Source of the DNA: CAJLIR01 sp964408085
GTDB lineage: Bacteria > Bacillota_I > Bacilli_A > RF39 > UBA660
Length of the DNA: 64,000 bases
Assembly: GCA_964408085.1 (NCBI GenBank)
Contig: CAYOYB010000003.1
Location: 62,001-126,000, forward strand
Direction of reading: 5' to 3'
In this document: positions 1 to 8,060 of the stretch, one piece after another
How positions within the stretch are numbered: position 1 is the stretch's first letter
Layout: the number at the start of each line of letters is the position of its first letter
Position numbers and translations under genes: made by a program
The notes under the pieces: generated by a model
Seen by the model: the letters and a program-made list of their open reading frames with translations, nothing else
Databases searched by the model: none
What the model was told of the DNA's origin: nothing

Positions 1-113
1 TCCTGAGCAATTATAAGCGCACGTTTATTTTTTACATCATCAGAAAATTTTTTTAATATTTCACTACCATCGTTATATAATTGAACAATTGAATCTTTTA
101 TCGCCTTATTCAT
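1..113 (-). CDS. N-terminal part of an unrecognised protein, cut by the window edge
   Basis: An open frame begins at an ATG (positions 113-111) with a near-perfect ribosome binding site, AGGAGG, at 125-130, and runs off the left end after 37 codons without a stop. The start reads MNKAIKDSIVQLYNDGSEIL and is hydrophilic. I do not recognise the family. It lies downstream of the relaxase gene on the same strand, so it is probably cargo of the same mobile element. Confidence 0.6.
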   Translation of the reverse strand, partial: MNKAIKDSIVQLYNDGSEILKKFSDDVKNKRALIIAQ

Positions 114-183
114 TTTTTATTTTACCTCCTTATATAAAAATTAGCATTAAAATATATTTTTTTATACTTTTCAAATCGAAACA

Positions 184-189
184 ATTATA
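184..189 (-). promoter_or_regulatory. Extended -10 promoter for the edge gene
   Basis: On the minus strand TATAAT is preceded by TGC, giving an extended -10 element about 70 bases before the start codon of the left-edge gene. No good -35 is visible. This suggests that the gene is transcribed separately from the relaxase. Confidence 0.4.
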
Positions 190-209
190 GCACACTTTGA
201 CAATCTTTT

Positions 210-1466
210 CTATCTATCTAATCCAAAATCATCATCTTTTGAATAATAATTATCTATATCAGCATAATCAAATAATTCTTCTTCTTTGTCAGTATCTTTT
301 GCTATATCATAAATATCATCTTTGTTAAAATCTTCATTATCATAATAATCCTTTATTTCGGTTACTGTGGCTTGTTTTGTTTTCTCATTACCAAGTTGTA
401 GCACTTTCCTAAAAAACTCTTTTATTGCCTTTAAAATAGCTTTTATATAGGAAATTAGATTATCATTTTCTTGTTCTAGTTTTTGATTTCTTATTTTTAA
501 ATATTTCACTTCTTTTTTTATATTATCATTTTCCTTTTCAAGATATTTGTAAGATTTCGCATATTCGTCAACTTCATTATAAACCTTTTGAATTTTAGGT
601 TGTATTTCCATAACCTTTTTAGTTTGTTCTATTACTTTATTCATTGAATCAAAAGTATCTTTTTTCACTTTAACATATTCTTTATCAAAGATAGTTTCTT
701 TATTAGAAGTCATTTTATTTTGTAATTCTTCCATAAATTTATTAAGTTTCTCATTTTTTGAAGTTAATTCAATATTCAATTTTCTAGTTATTTTTTTATA
801 TTGTTTTATATCTATGTGTTCATTATCACTATTTTTAATACCTCGATCTAAATCATAACCATTATTTATCATTCTTTCGTGGTATTTATCTTGTAAAATC
901 GATAAATAATTTTTATCTTTCATATATTGCTTTTTAGAAATAGTCCATTTTTCTTTATTACTCCGTTTATCATATTTTTTAATTAAGGGTACAACTACAC
1001 AATGCAAATGTGGTGTTTTTTCATCTAAATGTATAGTTGCATTTAATATTTGATTTTTACTATAACCAATGTCTTCATAAACAAAATCCATACAACAATT
1101 TGCCCATTTGATTATTTCATCTTTTGACATATCTTTGAAAAATTCTTTATCTGAAGTGAATAACAATTCATCAGCTACAACACTATTAGAGTCATCTAAC
1201 ATTTGAGAAAAACTTTTCTTTCTATCTTCTCTCTCTATTTTTTGTTTTTCTTCGTGTTGCTTTTTATATTCTTTAACCAAATTCATATAAGAACTATAAT
1301 AATCCTTATGAGTAATTGGCACTAAATTTATATTATTATGTGATTTACTTTTATCAATATCAGGATTAGATTTATATGCCTCTTTTGTTCTCGTATTATG
1401 AGCACCAATTTGTCCTAAATCTTTCAATTTATTAATTGGCTCAACTCTAAATATGGCATAACTCAA
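210..1466 (-). CDS. MobV-type (Mob/Pre) relaxase
   Basis: This 418-residue protein belongs to the plasmid mobilization/recombination (Pre/Mob, MobV) relaxase family, which nicks an oriT and pilots single-stranded DNA during conjugative mobilization. The N-terminus (MSYAIFRVEPI) and the metal-binding histidine motif HLDEKTPHLHCVVVPL, near residue 147, are diagnostic. The C-terminal half is a long coiled coil rich in Lys and Glu, followed by an acidic tail. The start overlaps the end of the recombinase gene by 4 bases, so the two are translationally coupled. A decayed copy of the 3' end of a related gene lies at 59.5-59.8 kb. I could not find a convincing oriT. Confidence 0.9.
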   Translation of the reverse strand: MSYAIFRVEPINKLKDLGQIGAHNTRTKEAYKSNPDIDKSKSHNNINLVPITHKDYYSSYMNLVKEYKKQHEEKQKIEREDRKKSFSQMLDDSNSVVADELLFTSDKEFFKDMSKDEIIKWANCCMDFVYEDIGYSKNQILNATIHLDEKTPHLHCVVVPLIKKYDKRSNKEKWTISKKQYMKDKNYLSILQDKYHERMINNGYDLDRGIKNSDNEHIDIKQYKKITRKLNIELTSKNEKLNKFMEELQNKMTSNKETIFDKEYVKVKKDTFDSMNKVIEQTKKVMEIQPKIQKVYNEVDEYAKSYKYLEKENDNIKKEVKYLKIRNQKLEQENDNLISYIKAILKAIKEFFRKVLQLGNEKTKQATVTEIKDYYDNEDFNKDDIYDIAKDTDKEEELFDYADIDNYYSKDDDFGLDR

Positions 1467-3265
1467 TTTTCAACACCAACCTTATCAGCAAAAATATAAG
1501 TTATTGGTGGTATAGGTATTTCAATTAATCCATAATGTGTTACTTTATTTAATCCTTTTTTATTAACTAAAGGAATTATTTTTAATGGCGTATTAAAAGA
1601 ATTTTCTCTCGTATATTTTAGGCAAAATTGATGGTCATTATATTTTTCTTTTTGAATTTCCTTATAATCTATTGGATAATTAACTTGTAGTCTTTTAATA
1701 TGATTTTCAACTTCTTTTCTAGTCATTGGAGCACATACTTCAACTTGCATTTTTTCCCCATTAACACTAACATCTTGAAATCTATTAATTGCACCACTAT
1801 TAAACAGATTAGCATACTCCTCTATAAATGTTTTTCTAAAATTTATATTTTTAATTTCTAGTTCGTTATTATCTTTTTTGATAACCTCAATAGATTCAAT
1901 ATAACTCATAATTAAATCTTGTTTTTCATTTATTGATAATTCATTCCATTTTACTTCAAAACTACTTTGATATAATGGATTAATCAAACATTTTATACTT
2001 TCTAAATCTCGTTTTAGCATAATATCTTCAAAAGTAAAATTATATTGTTCTAATTCTTGCTCTTCTTTTTGTTTTAATTCGATTTTCTTAATTCTGTTTT
2101 CTAAATATTCCTTATCTTGCTTATATTCTTCTATATCAATTAATTTATTTAAGTAAGCATCTTTTAATCTAATTACTTTGTCTTTTAAAGTATTTATTTC
2201 TTTTGTTAATAATTCGTTTGTATTTTCAACTTTATGTTTTAACAATGGGGCAAAAAATTGTCTAACTGTTATGTCATATTCAATAATTGATGTTATTTGT
2301 TCTATTAAAAGTTCGATTAGTTTATCTTCTCTAATATTAGTTTTACATTCGTTACATTGATAATAAATATATCTTTTTTTCTTGCCACCCGGTGCCTTAC
2401 AAGCCATTATTTTATGACAGTGTGGACACATAATTTTTTGAAAAAATATATAATCATTTCTTCTAGTATAATTGCGAGTATTCTTCCTTGATTGTTCTTG
2501 ACAATCTTCCCATAACTTTTTACTAATAATAGGCTCTACAACATTTTCATAAAGGACAGGATTTCCCGTTCTTCCACCACTTATAAAATCACCTTTATAA
2601 AGTGGATTAGCAAGTATTTTTTGTATTGTAGTATCATACCATTTTTTATTTAATACTTTTTCTTCATTAAATATATTAGCAATTTTTTGATAACTACTTC
2701 CTTTTAAATATAAATCAAATATTCTTTCTATTATTTCACTTTCGGCTGGGTTAATAATTAATTTTTTATTATCTCTCATAAATCCTAAAGTTTTTCTAAC
2801 AGGTATGTGCCCGTCTTTAATTGCTCCTACCATTCCAAATTTAGTTCTTTCTGATACTCTCTCGATTTCAAGTTGTGATAAAACTGTTAACATTCTTACA
2901 AAAAATCTTCCATTGGCTGTTGAGGTATTAATATCGTCCATTGCACATTCTAAACTACAACCGTGTTTTTCAAGTTCGGCTATCAATATTTCTAAATCTC
3001 TTACGCTTCTTGTAAGCCTATCTAATTTATAAGCCACTATAACATTTACATTATGATTTTTAACATCTTCTAATAATTTTTTAAATTGTGGTCTATGCTC
3101 CATATCTTTACCACTTATTCCCGCATCTTCATATATTCCATAAATATTATAATCTCTAAATTTACATAAATCTTTTAACTTTTCTTGTTGTTCTGGTAAA
3201 CTATAACCCTCTCTTGCTTGGTCTTCTGTCGAAACTCTACAATATATACCAGCATTTTTTCTCAT
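1463..3265 (-). CDS. Large serine recombinase (integrase of a mobilizable element)
   Basis: This is a 600-residue large serine recombinase of the TnpX/phage-integrase type that excises and integrates DNA elements. The N-terminal resolvase domain starts GIYCRVSTEDQAREGYS, with the nucleophilic Ser in RVST and the conserved YKLDRLTRS stretch near residue 80. A recombinase domain follows, then a zinc-ribbon-like segment with Cys pairs (CPHCHKIMACK, then CNEC) around residues 279-308, and a coiled coil typical of the C-terminal domain. With the overlapping MobV relaxase it defines an integrative mobilizable element. Its expression appears to be controlled by the leader peptide and terminator immediately upstream. 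Confidence 0.93.
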   Translation of the reverse strand: MRKNAGIYCRVSTEDQAREGYSLPEQQEKLKDLCKFRDYNIYGIYEDAGISGKDMEHRPQFKKLLEDVKNHNVNVIVAYKLDRLTRSVRDLEILIAELEKHGCSLECAMDDINTSTANGRFFVRMLTVLSQLEIERVSERTKFGMVGAIKDGHIPVRKTLGFMRDNKKLIINPAESEIIERIFDLYLKGSSYQKIANIFNEEKVLNKKWYDTTIQKILANPLYKGDFISGGRTGNPVLYENVVEPIISKKLWEDCQEQSRKNTRNYTRRNDYIFFQKIMCPHCHKIMACKAPGGKKKRYIYYQCNECKTNIREDKLIELLIEQITSIIEYDITVRQFFAPLLKHKVENTNELLTKEINTLKDKVIRLKDAYLNKLIDIEEYKQDKEYLENRIKKIELKQKEEQELEQYNFTFEDIMLKRDLESIKCLINPLYQSSFEVKWNELSINEKQDLIMSYIESIEVIKKDNNELEIKNINFRKTFIEEYANLFNSGAINRFQDVSVNGEKMQVEVCAPMTRKEVENHIKRLQVNYPIDYKEIQKEKYNDHQFCLKYTRENSFNTPLKIIPLVNKKGLNKVTHYGLIEIPIPPITYIFADKVGVEN

Positions 3266-3286
3266 ATTTTATCAACTCCTTTTCTA

Positions 3287-3336
3287 TAAAAAAGAAGTCA
3301 AAAGAATTAGTTCAAATACTACTACCTTTGACTTCT
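3287..3336 (-). terminator. Attenuator terminator before the recombinase
   Basis: On the minus strand the 10-base arms AGAAGTCAAA and TTTGACTTCT (3327-3336 and 3293-3302) form a stem followed by a run of T, about 25 bases before the recombinase start. The loop contains TAGTAGTA, which is perfectly complementary to TACTACTA spanning the start region of the leader peptide. An alternative anti-terminator pairing is therefore possible. This is the arrangement expected of transcription attenuation. Confidence 0.7.
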
Positions 3337-3376
3337 AAAATATAATTATAATTTTGTTTATTTCTAATTTAGGCAT
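3335..3376 (-). CDS. 13-residue leader peptide of the recombinase attenuator
   Basis: An ATG at 3376 with a GAGAGG site just upstream opens a short frame, MPKLEINKIIIIF, ending in TAG. The stop falls at the first arm of the terminator hairpin, so ribosome position during leader translation could control folding of the terminator. The run of four Ile codons before the end could be the stalling region. No homology is claimed; the call rests on geometry: promoter, ribosome site, short frame, terminator, then gene. Confidence 0.55.
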   Translation of the reverse strand: MPKLEINKIIIIF

Positions 3377-3433
3377 AGTAGTACCTCTCTTTCCAATAAA
3401 AGACTAGATACTGCTTGCTTTTATTAAGTTTAT

Positions 3434-3461
3434 ATTTTATCATTTATTTTTCTTTTGTCAA
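3434..3461 (-). promoter_or_regulatory. Promoter of the recombinase-relaxase operon
   Basis: A perfect -35 TTGACA (3456-3461) and a -10 TAAAAT (3434-3439) are separated by 16 bases on the minus strand. Transcription would start about 50 bases before the leader peptide and run through the attenuator into the recombinase and relaxase. Confidence 0.7.
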
Positions 3462-3473
3462 TAGGGTTAGTTT

Positions 3474-3752
3474 TTATGTGTTTTTATGTGTTTTTATATA
3501 ATTTTCTAATTCGTTAAATGGTATAAATTTTTCTAATGTATTGATATAAACATTTTCACATTCATTAAAGAATAAATATGTTATATTACCAATAACTAGT
3601 TTATGAGGCTCAATATAAGCAAGATTAGTTTTAGGAATATTAATTATATTTCCTTTTTGTATTTTTTCTTTAATATTTAGAAACATTAAGATATTTTTTA
3701 CTCTTTTCTTTAGTGTTTCTTCTATTTCTAATTTTTCCTTTATTATTTGCAT
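3474..3752 (-). CDS. Small unrecognised protein at the end of the mobile element
   Basis: A 92-residue frame with a good GAGGAG ribosome site 7 bases before the ATG. The protein is Lys/Ile/Asn-rich with no membrane segment or signal. It starts MQIIKEKLEIEETLKKRVKN and has a short hydrophobic patch, LVIGNITYLFF, in the middle. I do not recognise a family. It sits between the recombinase promoter and tRNA-Arg on the same strand as the recombinase. It could be an element-borne accessory or excision factor, but only position suggests this. Confidence 0.6.
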   Translation of the reverse strand: MQIIKEKLEIEETLKKRVKNILMFLNIKEKIQKGNIINIPKTNLAYIEPHKLVIGNITYLFFNECENVYINTLEKFIPFNELENYIKTHKNT

Positions 3753-3777
3753 AACTAATCAACTCCTCTCAAAGCAT

Positions 3778-3806
3778 AATAAAAAAGGTTAACCGAAATT
3801 AACCTT
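3778..3806 (-). terminator. Terminator after tRNA-Arg
   Basis: On the minus strand AAAGGTTAA and TTAACCTTT pair around a 6-base loop, followed by a run of T. It lies about 45 bases downstream of the tRNA. A second overlapping palindrome (AGTCGA ... TCGACT) lies at about 3820-3838. Confidence 0.7.
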
Positions 3807-3848
3807 TAATATATTTAAAGTCGATTAGTTCGACTAATTTCCCTATGG

Positions 3849-3922
<74 letters not shown>

Positions 3923-3965
3923 ATGTGCTCGTTTGAACACATAAATTATACACCATTTATATTTT

Positions 3966-4931
3966 TTATTCAATAGTTTTTAATACACTTTTTATAATTT
4001 CTTCATCATCTACCAATATATTTACTTCTTTTACATCATAATTATCTCTAACAGATAAACCAATAGTATAAATAACTTCTTCTAAAATATCCTTCTCATC
4101 ATAATTATTGAATATATAAGCATTAAAATTTAAATCTAATTTATCAATTGTCTCATTAGTTGCTAATAATTTTGTATTGCTATTTAAATAGCTCATTAAA
4201 TTACTATTATATACTGATGAACTAGTTAGCTCTTCAACAATTATTTTTATTTTTTCTCTATCGTCATTCATATATTTTGTAACTGGAACATAATAGGTAT
4301 CGTCATTATATTTATTAACATAATAAACAGTTACATTGCATATATCCTTAGTACTTTTAATATCATACTGTTTATTAATACCATAGTTTCTATTTAAAGT
4401 ACTAGGTAAATTAATGCCTGTTTGTGGTAATTTATTTAAAACCTCTCCATCAACATAAATAATAATATTATCTACACCTTCAATACTAGTTAAAGTATAT
4501 ACTAATGCTTCTATAATTTTTTCTTCATATTTTTCATTAACATCTAACAATTCATTAGAGAAATTTATTTTTAAAACACCATCATTATATTCAATACTTA
4601 AAACTTTTGTTTCACTTGGTAGAACTGCTTTAAAACCATTTGGTACTTTACTTTCACCACTTCCACCAGTTATTAAAATATTAATTAATTCAGTTGCTTT
4701 TTTTTCAATTTCTGTTTCTGAAACAACAACTTGTGTTCGAGCTAAATAATTATAACTATCTAACAAAAATATTTCATTTGTTTTAATCTCATTATCAACA
4801 TACGAAAGTTCTTGACTTAAATTTCCTGTCAAATCAAGCTCATCTGTCGATGGAATAATATATAATAATAGTATAGCAAATAAAGCTGATGTTGAAATAA
4901 AAATTCTTTTAACCCAAAATCTTTTTAACAT
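3966..4931 (-). CDS. gerM: GerM-like sporulation/germination protein with two GerMN domains
   Basis: This 321-residue protein has a single N-terminal membrane anchor (about residues 9-27) and then two GerMN-type repeats outside the membrane. The first is around residues 75-165 (KATELINILITGG ... LPSETKVLSIEYNDGVLKINFS), the second around 200-315 with the same pattern. GerM in Bacillus is needed for spore germination and engulfment-stage assembly. Unlike the Bacillus protein it lacks an obvious lipobox. It is the last gene of a spore cluster with gerE and spoIIIAH on the same strand. The ATG has a good AGAGGTGG site. Confidence 0.8.
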   Translation of the reverse strand: MLKRFWVKRIFISTSALFAILLLYIIPSTDELDLTGNLSQELSYVDNEIKTNEIFLLDSYNYLARTQVVVSETEIEKKATELINILITGGSGESKVPNGFKAVLPSETKVLSIEYNDGVLKINFSNELLDVNEKYEEKIIEALVYTLTSIEGVDNIIIYVDGEVLNKLPQTGINLPSTLNRNYGINKQYDIKSTKDICNVTVYYVNKYNDDTYYVPVTKYMNDDREKIKIIVEELTSSSVYNSNLMSYLNSNTKLLATNETIDKLDLNFNAYIFNNYDEKDILEEVIYTIGLSVRDNYDVKEVNILVDDEEIIKSVLKTIE

Positions 4932-4980
4932 ATTTCCACCTCTAAATAATGATATGAAAAAAAACGTAGTTTAATACGTT

Positions 4981-5187
4981 TTATAACGAAATTTCTCCAA
5001 GTTTTAAAAGTTCTACTACAGCTCCAGCACGTCCTTTAACGCCTAGTTTTTGCATAGCATTTGAGATATGATTTCTAACTGTTTTTTCACTTATATCTAA
5101 AACACTAGCTATATCTTTTGTTGATTGATTTTTAATCAATAACTCAAAAACTTCTTTTTCCCTTTTTGTAAGTATACTTTTATTCAT
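4981..5187 (-). CDS. gerE: GerE-like LuxR-family regulator of late sporulation
   Basis: A 68-residue helix-turn-helix protein that is almost only a LuxR-type DNA-binding domain: LTKREKEVFELLIKNQSTKD, then SEKTVRNHISNAMQKLGVKG. This is the size and pattern of GerE, the mother-cell regulator of late coat genes in Bacillus. I chose the internal ATG at 5187, which has a GAGGG site and gives the family length. An upstream ATG at 5247 would add 20 residues but has no ribosome site. It is flanked by two other sporulation genes. Confidence 0.85.
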   Translation of the reverse strand: MNKSILTKREKEVFELLIKNQSTKDIASVLDISEKTVRNHISNAMQKLGVKGRAGAVVELLKLGEISL

Positions 5188-5287
5188 ATGTCCCTCACTT
5201 CCTAAGTTGGGTGGTTTATATTTCTTCCATTTTATTTTATGTGACATTTAATATTTAGTGCTATATATAGCCTATTTTTAAGCATTA

Positions 5288-5317
5288 AAAAAACAAATAT
5301 TCTATAATTTGTTTTTT
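5288..5317 (-). terminator. Terminator after spoIIIAH
   Basis: AAACAAAT and ATTTGTTT arms with an 8-base AT-rich loop and a run of T on both sides. On the minus strand it follows the spoIIIAH stop codon. Confidence 0.6.
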
Positions 5318-5405
5318 TATTAATATTCTGTTTAATTGTTTCTTTTAAAATCTATTTTATTAATTATCTTATTTTAATTATTATATCAAGTTATATGCAC
5401 CAATA

Positions 5406-5921
5406 TTATTTTTGAAATTTAACAGATATATACATTTTATCAGTGTAATTTTCTTGGATAGTTCGCATAATGTTATTAGCTAATGTTGTATCATGATTAT
5501 CACTCGCAACAATTACACGAATTTGATCACCATCTTTTTTTATAAATGATTCTAAATTATATTTTTCTTTAATAAGACTCTCTAATTTTTCTTCTTCACT
5601 TTTGGACATATTTAAAGCTTTCATTTGTTCAAAAGCATTATTTTTTTCTTCAACTGTAGATTCTACATTTGTAAGTATTGCTTTTAAATCTTCTATTTCA
5701 TTTAGCATTTGTTCTTCAGCTTCTACTCTAAGTGCTACTAATATTTCACTTTCTTCAATACTTACTTGTAAGTCATTATTATCTTCTGTTTTTGATACAG
5801 GGCTTTCATTTAGATAGCCATTATTTAATAGTAATTCAGATGGCATTGTTATATAATAGACACTTAAAACTAATATTAAACTAAATAAAGTTAAAAACCA
5901 TAAATTCTTTTTATTTATCAT
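5406..5921 (-). CDS. spoIIIAH: SpoIIIAH-like stage III sporulation protein
   Basis: A 171-residue protein with an N-terminal membrane anchor (about residues 7-26), a helical linker rich in Glu, and a C-terminal YscJ/FliF-like ring-building domain (LESLIKEKYNLESFIKKDGDQIRVIV). SpoIIIAH is made in the mother cell and joins SpoIIQ to form the channel to the forespore. The rest of the spoIIIA operon is not in the window, so this gene stands apart from it. The ATG has a strong AGGAGG site. Confidence 0.8.
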   Translation of the reverse strand: MINKKNLWFLTLFSLILVLSVYYITMPSELLLNNGYLNESPVSKTEDNNDLQVSIEESEILVALRVEAEEQMLNEIEDLKAILTNVESTVEEKNNAFEQMKALNMSKSEEEKLESLIKEKYNLESFIKKDGDQIRVIVASDNHDTTLANNIMRTIQENYTDKMYISVKFQK

Positions 5922-5986
5922 ATGTTTCCTCCTAGTAATTCCTATCTAGTAAAATATATTTACTTATTATTAAATTTATTACAAAA

Positions 5987-6014
5987 AAAATAAGGTTTTT
6001 TAATCCTTATTTTT
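5987..6014 (-). terminator. Terminator of thrS
   Basis: On the minus strand AAAATAAGG pairs with CCTTATTTT around a short A-rich loop and is followed by a T tract. The stop codon of thrS lies inside the first arm. Confidence 0.65.
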
Positions 6015-7754
6015 AATTACATTATTTAACATAGTTATAAATTCATTTTTATTTAAACTAGTTGTATCTTGTTCACCAAACTTACGATAAGAAATTGTTT
6101 CTGTATCACGTTCTTTATCACCTATAATAATAGTAAATGGTATTTTTTTAGTTTGACTTTCACGCATTTTATAAGATAATTTCTCATCACGACTATCTAA
6201 TTCTACACGATAACCTTGATTATTTAATAAATCATATATTTGTGTTGCGTATTCTAAATGATATTCTTGATTAACAGGAATTATATTAACTTGAACTGGT
6301 GATAACCAAGTTGGAAATGCTCCTTTATATCTTTCAATTAAATATGCCATGAAACGATCTATTGACCCTAATATAGCTCTATGAAGAACAACTGGTGTTT
6401 TCTTAATTCCATCACTATCAACATATTTTAAATCAAATTTAGCTGGTAAGCAAAAATCTAATTGACAAGTAGATAATGTGTATTCGTTTCCAACAGCTGG
6501 TTTAACATTAACATCTAATTTTGGACCATAGAATGCTGCCTCACCAATTTCTTCAGTATATTCAATATTTAGAGAATTTAAAACTTCTCTTAGTTCATTC
6601 TCAGCTTTATTCCACATATCATCATCAGGATAGTATTTTTCCTTATCTAATGGGTCACGCAATGATAAAACGCAGTGATAGTCTTCAATTTTAAAATCTT
6701 TATATGTTTCAAAAATTAGATCGACAACTTTCTTAAATTCATCTTTAATTTGTTCTGGTGTAACAAAAAGATGCGCATCATTTTGACAGAAATGTCTTCC
6801 TCTTTCAATTCCTTTAACAGCACCACTAGCTTCATAACGAAAATCATGAGCTATTTCACCAATTCTAATTGGTAAATCTTTGTATGAATGTAACTTATTT
6901 GAATATATCATCATATGATGTGGGCAATTCATAGGTCTTAAAACAAAAGATTCTCCATCAACTTCCATAGCTGGGAACATATTTTCTTTATAATGATCCC
7001 AATGTCCACTAGTTTTATATAACTCAACATTTCCTACACATGGTGTCATAACATGTAGATATCCTAATTTTCTCTCTTTATCTTTAATATAGTTTTCTAA
7101 TTCTTGCCAAACTATATAACCATTTGGTAACAACATAGGTAATCCTCTACCAACTAAATCATCTATCATAAATAGTTCTAAATCTTTACCTATTTTACGA
7201 TGGTCTCTTTCTTTAGCTTCTTCTAATTCTTTTAAATGAGCTTCTAAATCTTCAGCATTTTCAAAACAGATACCATAAATACGTTGTAACATTTTATTTT
7301 TGGCATCACCTTTAAAATAAGCACCACTAACTTTTAATAATTTAAAATTCTTTAATTCTTTAACCGTTTCAACATGAGGTCCACGACATAAATCAGTAAA
7401 ATCACCTTGTGAATAGCAACTTATAACAGTGTTTTCTTCGTCCATTCTAGAAATTAAGTCAATTTTATATTCATCATCTTTAAACATTTCTAAAGCTTCT
7501 TCTTTAGAAAGTTCATGTCTAACAATACGCTTGCCATCTTTAGATATTTTTTTCATTTCGCGCTCTATTGTTGGTAAATCTTCTTCAGTAATAGAATTAT
7601 CACCTAAATCAATATCATAATAAAACCCTTCTTCAATTACTGGTCCAACCCAAAATTTAGCATTGGGATATAAATGTTTTACAGCTTGGGCTAGTAAATG
7701 GGCACAACTATGATTTAAAATACTTAAATGTTCATGTTCTTTTATATTTATCAT
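6000..7754 (-). CDS. thrS: Threonyl-tRNA synthetase lacking the TGS domain
   Basis: ThrRS charges tRNA-Thr with threonine. This 584-residue protein starts directly in the N2 editing domain (HSCAHLLAQAV, with the zinc-type His pair). The class II catalytic core follows (FVLRPMNCPHHM, EIAHDFRYEASG, HRAILGSIDRFMAYLIE) and then a C-terminal anticodon-binding domain. The family is usually about 640 residues with an N-terminal TGS domain, which is missing here. The ATG at 7754 has a GAGGAG site and a T-box leader upstream, so the short form looks genuine rather than misannotated. Confidence 0.95.
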   Translation of the reverse strand: MINIKEHEHLSILNHSCAHLLAQAVKHLYPNAKFWVGPVIEEGFYYDIDLGDNSITEEDLPTIEREMKKISKDGKRIVRHELSKEEALEMFKDDEYKIDLISRMDEENTVISCYSQGDFTDLCRGPHVETVKELKNFKLLKVSGAYFKGDAKNKMLQRIYGICFENAEDLEAHLKELEEAKERDHRKIGKDLELFMIDDLVGRGLPMLLPNGYIVWQELENYIKDKERKLGYLHVMTPCVGNVELYKTSGHWDHYKENMFPAMEVDGESFVLRPMNCPHHMMIYSNKLHSYKDLPIRIGEIAHDFRYEASGAVKGIERGRHFCQNDAHLFVTPEQIKDEFKKVVDLIFETYKDFKIEDYHCVLSLRDPLDKEKYYPDDDMWNKAENELREVLNSLNIEYTEEIGEAAFYGPKLDVNVKPAVGNEYTLSTCQLDFCLPAKFDLKYVDSDGIKKTPVVLHRAILGSIDRFMAYLIERYKGAFPTWLSPVQVNIIPVNQEYHLEYATQIYDLLNNQGYRVELDSRDEKLSYKMRESQTKKIPFTIIIGDKERDTETISYRKFGEQDTTSLNKNEFITMLNNVIKNKD

Positions 7755-7821
7755 CTTATCATTCTCCTCTTCTAATTTTTATTAAAATTTAATATTTACT
7801 AATAATATATTTTTTTTAATA

Positions 7822-8035
7822 AAAAAATACGTTCCTAATATAACAAGGAGCGTATTTTACGCGGTACCATCCTACCTTTTAACTTTATTTTGATAACGGC
7901 ATAACCGGAATATTATTAGTATTCACTCATAGGGAGTAATTATTAAATAAATTTATTAGGTCTCAGCAGCCCCTAACTCTCTTTAAAATTTAGTTTTAAT
8001 AATCATATCCTAATCATCGCATTTACAAATATATT
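7822..8035 (-). promoter_or_regulatory. T-box leader of thrS (threonine)
   Basis: The minus strand carries the T-box core AGGATGGTACCGCG (7860-7873), where TGGT pairs with the tRNA acceptor end. It is followed by a terminator (AATACG/CGTATT stem) at about 7826-7857. Upstream are a stem I region with an AGAGAG element and a probable specifier ACT (Thr) in TTACTCCCTATGAGTG. Uncharged tRNA-Thr should stabilise the anti-terminator and switch thrS on. Confidence 0.9.
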
Positions 8036-8060
8036 GTATCATTTATAATTTATTTGTCAA

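Noticed and set aside
183..200. Possible MobV-type oriT next to the relaxase
   Set aside because: The GTGTGCTATAAT string is better read as an extended -10 promoter, and it lies downstream rather than upstream of the relaxase gene.
3778..3841. Attachment site of the serine recombinase next to tRNA-Arg
   Set aside because: Palindromes are present, but without the other element end no direct repeat can be shown, and they are explained as a terminator.
5602..5817. Plus-strand frame inside spoIIIAH, and similar Ser/Ile-rich shadow frames elsewhere
   Set aside because: They are antisense to good genes, have shadow-type composition and lack start signals.
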